From positions 186,001 through 250,000 of the forward strand of contig NZ_JAVRHY010000004.1 in NCBI RefSeq assembly GCF_031846305.1: a DNA stretch of 64,000 bases, given 5' to 3'. A program made the translations under genes and the position numbers. This document shows, piece after piece, positions 60,976 through 64,000 of the stretch; the stretch's first letter is position 1; each line of letters begins with the position of its first letter. The notes beneath the pieces were generated by a model. It was not told where the DNA came from. It ran no database searches and was given only the letters and a program-made list of their open reading frames with translations. Source of the DNA: Spectribacter acetivorans (GTDB lineage: Bacteria; Pseudomonadota; Gammaproteobacteria; Nevskiales; Salinisphaeraceae).

Positions 60976-62408
60976 GCCTCAAGCAGTCGGTTTCACTCAA
61001 GCTCGGGCAATCGCTGACCATGACCCCGGCGCTGCAGCAGGCCATCCGCATGCTGCAGCTGTCTACGCTCGATCTGAGCATGGAAATCCAGCAGGCGCTG
61101 GACTCCAACGTCATGCTCGAGACCGAGGAGCCGGAGGAAACTGCCGCCGAACCCGCCGACCAGGCCGAGGAAAACCGCCCCGCCGCAGAGGACATTCCCG
61201 AGAATCTGCCGGTGGACGCCGACTGGGATGATATCTACCAGTCCGCCCCCGCCCGCCAGGCCAGCGCCGAGGACGAGGCCCTGTGGGAATACCGTCAGGC
61301 CAACCTGCATACCCCGCCGGACCTGCACGAACATCTGACCTGGCAGGCCGAGCTGGCCGGCTTCGGCGACAGCGACGCCCTGGCCGCAGCGTACATCATC
61401 GATGCCGTCGACAACCACGGCTATCTGCAGGACTGGCCGGAGCTGGCCGAACGCCTGATCGCCGATACCGGCGCCGACGAAACCCGGCTGACCGCGGTGC
61501 TGACCACCATCCAGGCCTTCGATCCGCCCGGCGTGGCCGCCCGCTCGCTGCAGGAATGCCTGCTGATCCAGCTCGACCAGGTGGAACCGGATGCCCCCGG
61601 ACTGGCCGCGGCGCGGGCGATCATCGAAAACGACGGCCTGGAGGCCCTGGGCGCCCGGGATCATCCCGCCCTGGCACGACTGAGCGGCATCGACGACGCC
61701 GATCAACTGGCCACCGGCATGGCACTGATCCAGACCCTCCAGCCGCATCCGGGCGAGGCCTACGGCGGCCAGGAGGCACAGTACATCGTGCCGGAGGTAT
61801 TCGTGGTCCGGCGCGAGGGGCGCTGGCAGGTTCAGCTCAACCCCGACATCGCCCCGCGGCTGCGGATCAATCCGCAGTACATGGCCATGGTCAAGCGCGC
61901 CGACAAGAGCGCCGACCAGACCACGCTGAAGGAACATCTGCAGGAAGCCCGCTTCTTTCTCAACAGCTTGCGCAGCCGCAACGAGACCCTGCTAAGGGTG
62001 GCCCAGTGCATAGTTGAAGCCCAGCGCGCTTTTCTGGAATATGGAGAGGAAGCGATGAAGCCGCTGGTACTGCGCGACGTCGCGGACGCGCTGGACATCC
62101 ACGAATCCACGGTCTCCCGTGCCACGGCGCACAAGTACATGCAGACACCGCGCGGACTATTCGAACTGAAGTATTTCTTCTCCAGCCATGTCGCCACCAC
62201 CGATGGCGGCACCTGCTCGGCCACCGCCATCCAGGCCATGATCCGTCGGCTGGTGGCCGGAGAAACGCATGGCAAGCCGCTGTCCGACAGCCGGCTGGCC
62301 GATCTGCTGCTCGACGAAGGCATCCAGGTAGCCCGGCGCACCGTTGCCAAGTACCGTGAAGCCATGTCCATCCCGCCTTCCCATCAGCGTCGGCGCCAGC
62401 ATGCCTGA
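60972..62408 (+). CDS. rpoN: RNA polymerase sigma-54 factor
   Basis: A 478-residue sigma factor for -24/-12 promoters needing activator ATPases. Region I is Gln/Leu-rich (LKLGQSLTMTPALQQAIRML), the acidic region II spans about 50-100, and the RpoN box ARRTVAKYREA lies near the C-terminus. The ATG overlaps the lptB stop. It may control pili and nitrogen genes, though no clear -24/-12 site was found in this window. Confidence 0.98.
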   Translation: MSLKQSVSLKLGQSLTMTPALQQAIRMLQLSTLDLSMEIQQALDSNVMLETEEPEETAAEPADQAEENRPAAEDIPENLPVDADWDDIYQSAPARQASAEDEALWEYRQANLHTPPDLHEHLTWQAELAGFGDSDALAAAYIIDAVDNHGYLQDWPELAERLIADTGADETRLTAVLTTIQAFDPPGVAARSLQECLLIQLDQVEPDAPGLAAARAIIENDGLEALGARDHPALARLSGIDDADQLATGMALIQTLQPHPGEAYGGQEAQYIVPEVFVVRREGRWQVQLNPDIAPRLRINPQYMAMVKRADKSADQTTLKEHLQEARFFLNSLRSRNETLLRVAQCIVEAQRAFLEYGEEAMKPLVLRDVADALDIHESTVSRATAHKYMQTPRGLFELKYFFSSHVATTDGGTCSATAIQAMIRRLVAGETHGKPLSDSRLADLLLDEGIQVARRTVAKYREAMSIPPSHQRRRQHA

Positions 62409-62550
62409 GGCACGCGCCACGCCGATACCCGCCGGCCCCGGCCGGCCGAATGCCGTCTGCCTGCGTATCCCGGTTGAAAACAGCCATGGAGCGGCGACCG
62501 GGAACGGTTTTCAGCGGCCTCGCAAGCCGCAAGTTACCAAGGAGTGCACC

Positions 62551-62877
62551 ATGAACCTGAATATATCTGGGCATCACATGGACCTGACCGACGCGCTGCG
62601 CGATTATGTCAACGCCAAGCTGGCGCGCGTGGAACGACATTTCGATCACGTGATCGAGGCCGAAGTCGTTCTGGAAGTGGAAAAGGAACGCCACAAGGCC
62701 GAGGCCACGCTGAAGCTGTCCGGCACCACGCTGCACGCCGAAGCCACCGAAACCGACATGTATGCGGCGATCGACCTGATGGCCGACAAGCTCGACCGCC
62801 AGACCCGGAAGTTCAAGGAAAAGATCACCGATCATCACAATCGCGAAGCACAGCGCCTGCAGACTGGCGCGGTTTGA
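62551..62877 (+). CDS. hpf: Ribosome hibernation promoting factor, short form
   Basis: A 108-residue protein that binds the 30S decoding region and favours inactive ribosome dimers in slow growth. MNLNISGHHMDLTDALRDYV starts the fold, followed by FDHVIEAEVVLEVEKERHKA and ATETDMYAAIDLMADKLDRQ. It lacks the long-form dimerisation domain. A clear AAGGAG ribosome site precedes the ATG. It follows rpoN by 142 bases. Confidence 0.96.
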   Translation: MNLNISGHHMDLTDALRDYVNAKLARVERHFDHVIEAEVVLEVEKERHKAEATLKLSGTTLHAEATETDMYAAIDLMADKLDRQTRKFKEKITDHHNREAQRLQTGAV

Positions 62878-62949
62878 CATGACCCCGGCCCGCGGCGATG
62901 CCGGCAACGGCGCGCCGCGGGCTTTCCATTTGCCACCACGGGTTGCGAC

Positions 62950-63420
62950 ATGAACCTAGCCGACATCATTGCCGCCGAACGAATCCGCGTGATCGACGAC
63001 GCGCAGAGCAAGAAACGTTCGCTGGAGCGTCTTTCCGAGATTCTGGCGGAGGGCACGCCCTATCTTTCGGCAACCGAGATATTCACCGCCCTGGTGGCCC
63101 GGGAAAAGCTGGGCAGCACCGCGCTGGGCGACGGCGTGGCCATCCCGCACGGCCGTCTCAAGGGCCTGGACGAATGCGTCGGCGCCATGATCCGCCTGCC
63201 CGAGGGGGTGGACTTCGAGGCGCCCGACGGCAAGCCGGTGGACATCCTGTTCGGTCTGCTGGTCCCGCAGGATTCCACCGATGTGCATCTCAACATCCTG
63301 CGCGGGCTAGCCGAGTTGTTCACCGAGGAAGACACGCTGCGCGCCATGCGCACCGCCGACACCGACAAGGCGCTGCACGAAATCCTGATCGAACGCGACC
63401 CGATGGCCCAGGCCGGCTGA
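62950..63420 (+). CDS. ptsN: PTS-Ntr EIIA component
   Basis: A 156-residue EIIA-type regulator phosphorylated on a histidine by the nitrogen PTS phosphorelay. The active histidine is in VAIPHGRL (H67). In E. coli it controls potassium transport and other targets rather than sugar uptake. It lies between hpf and hprK, so PtsN and HPr-like signalling are probably linked here. Confidence 0.96.
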   Translation: MNLADIIAAERIRVIDDAQSKKRSLERLSEILAEGTPYLSATEIFTALVAREKLGSTALGDGVAIPHGRLKGLDECVGAMIRLPEGVDFEAPDGKPVDILFGLLVPQDSTDVHLNILRGLAELFTEEDTLRAMRTADTDKALHEILIERDPMAQAG

Positions 63421-63431
63421 CGCCACCGGTG

Positions 63432-64000
63432 ATGGACAGCCACGCCGTCACCGTCCGGACCGTGGTCGATGCGCTGGCCCCCGCCCTGGCATTGCGCTGG
63501 CACGGGGCGCCGACCGGCGGCGACAATCGCCTGGACCAGCCTGCCGGCGGCGAGACCGTGCCCAAGGTCGGTTATCTGAACTTCATCCATCCGCCGCGGG
63601 TACAGATCATCGGCGCGGCGGAAGCCACCTATCTGCGTCAGGCCTCGCCGGCACTGCGCGACCACATCATCGACCGCGTGCGCACCAGCGACACCGCGAT
63701 GATCGTGATCGCCGACGGCATGAGCCTGGAAGAACCCCACGCCCGGGCGCTGCAGGGCGCCGGCATCGCCCTGCTGGCCACGGACACCCCGGCGCACAAG
63801 GTCAGCTACCGGATGCGCCATTACCTGAGTTCGGCGCTGGCCCGACGCACTACGGTACACGGGGTATTCCTGGAGATTCTCAGCATCGGCCTGCTGCTTA
63901 CCGGGCGGCCGGCCGTGGGCAAGAGCGAACTCGCGCTGGAGCTGATCACCCGCGGCCATCGACTGGTGGCCGACGATGCCCCCGAATTCGCCCTGCTGGG
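63432..64000 (+). CDS. hprK: HPr kinase/phosphorylase (C-terminus beyond window)
   Basis: The first 189 residues of a bifunctional enzyme that phosphorylates and dephosphorylates a serine of HPr. The N-terminal domain (about 1-130) is followed by HGVFLEILSIGLLLTG, a P-loop GRPAVGKSE (158-166) and LELITRGHRLVADDA. The P-loop differs from the usual GxSGIGKSE by Pro and Ala-Val. The ATG at 63432 lies 11 bases after ptsN. The HPr-Ser site protein would be expected downstream. Confidence 0.9.
   Translation, partial: MDSHAVTVRTVVDALAPALALRWHGAPTGGDNRLDQPAGGETVPKVGYLNFIHPPRVQIIGAAEATYLRQASPALRDHIIDRVRTSDTAMIVIADGMSLEEPHARALQGAGIALLATDTPAHKVSYRMRHYLSSALARRTTVHGVFLEILSIGLLLTGRPAVGKSELALELITRGHRLVADDAPEFALL

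Noticed and set aside
62409..62550. Possible promoter or sigma-54 site between rpoN and hpf
   Set aside because: No -24/-12 pair or convincing -35/-10 was found; only a GAAAAC/GTTTTC pair separated by a long loop is visible.
1..64000. Mobile elements, CRISPR arrays, defence systems or biosynthetic clusters
   Set aside because: No transposase, integrase, phage gene, regularly spaced repeat array or unknown multi-gene cassette is present; nearly every gene belongs to a known conserved family.

Overview
The window is GC-rich chromosomal DNA, almost fully coding, from a Gram-negative gammaproteobacterium. The evidence is a complete mraZ-to-ftsZ division and cell-wall cluster in the classical order followed by lpxC and secA, a Kdo/LPS-transport block (kdsD-kdsC-lptC-lptA-lptB) joined to rpoN-hpf-ptsN, gamma-type zapD, yacG, lpoA, diaA and sspAB, and a bc1 complex (petABC). 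A HPr kinase gene after ptsN and a short-form HisG next to murA fit basal gammaproteobacteria (Chromatiales, Xanthomonadales or Wenzhouxiangella-like lineages) better than enterics. I cannot name the genus. No plasmid, phage, transposase, CRISPR or tRNA gene was seen.

Layout. 1-6584: a leftward fatty-acid beta-oxidation operon, fadI-fadJ-fadE (fadE runs off the left edge), with a divergent TetR-family regulator; two inverted-repeat elements sit in the operon gaps. 6592-11087: a small thioredoxin-like protein, then the activated-methyl cycle genes metK, ahcY and metF, separated by strongly structured intergenic DNA. 11182-17006: type IV pilus assembly (pilB, pilC, pilD), then coaE, zapD and yacG. 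17023-24673, leftward: lpxC, then (after the oppositely oriented dciA) an M23 peptidase, secA, argJ and a MutT/ThiE-like fusion. 24890-41434, leftward: mraZ-rsmH-ftsL-ftsI-murE-murF-mraY-murD-ftsW-murG-murC-ddlB-ftsQ-ftsA-ftsZ, with most neighbouring genes overlapping by 4-20 bases. 41435-42436: mraZ promoter with a 10-bp repeat array, a tandem 91-bp-period repeat and the RNase P RNA gene. 42459-46326: rsmI divergent from lpoA-yraN-diaA. 46336-50007, leftward: petABC and sspAB. 50130-54766, leftward: ibaG-murA-hisG-hisD-hisC. 54866-56547: an ABC-2 exporter pair. 56677-64000, rightward: calX-like exchanger, kdsD, kdsC, lptC, lptA, lptB, rpoN, hpf, ptsN and the 5' part of hprK.

Functionally this is an envelope-biogenesis region: precursor synthesis (Mur enzymes, MraY, MurG), septal synthesis (FtsW/FtsI/FtsQ/FtsL, LpoA), division-ring assembly (FtsZ/FtsA/ZapD), LPS synthesis and export (LpxC, KdsD/C, LptABC) and protein export (SecA). 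Regulators beside them (MraZ, RpoN, PtsN, HprK, SspAB) could link growth state to envelope synthesis.

I found no clearly new protein system. The observations most worth following are non-coding: a possible translation switch at the lpxC start codon, structured spacers between metK, ahcY and metF, the four-box MraZ array, the operator overlapping the tetR start, and two small families of inverted repeats.
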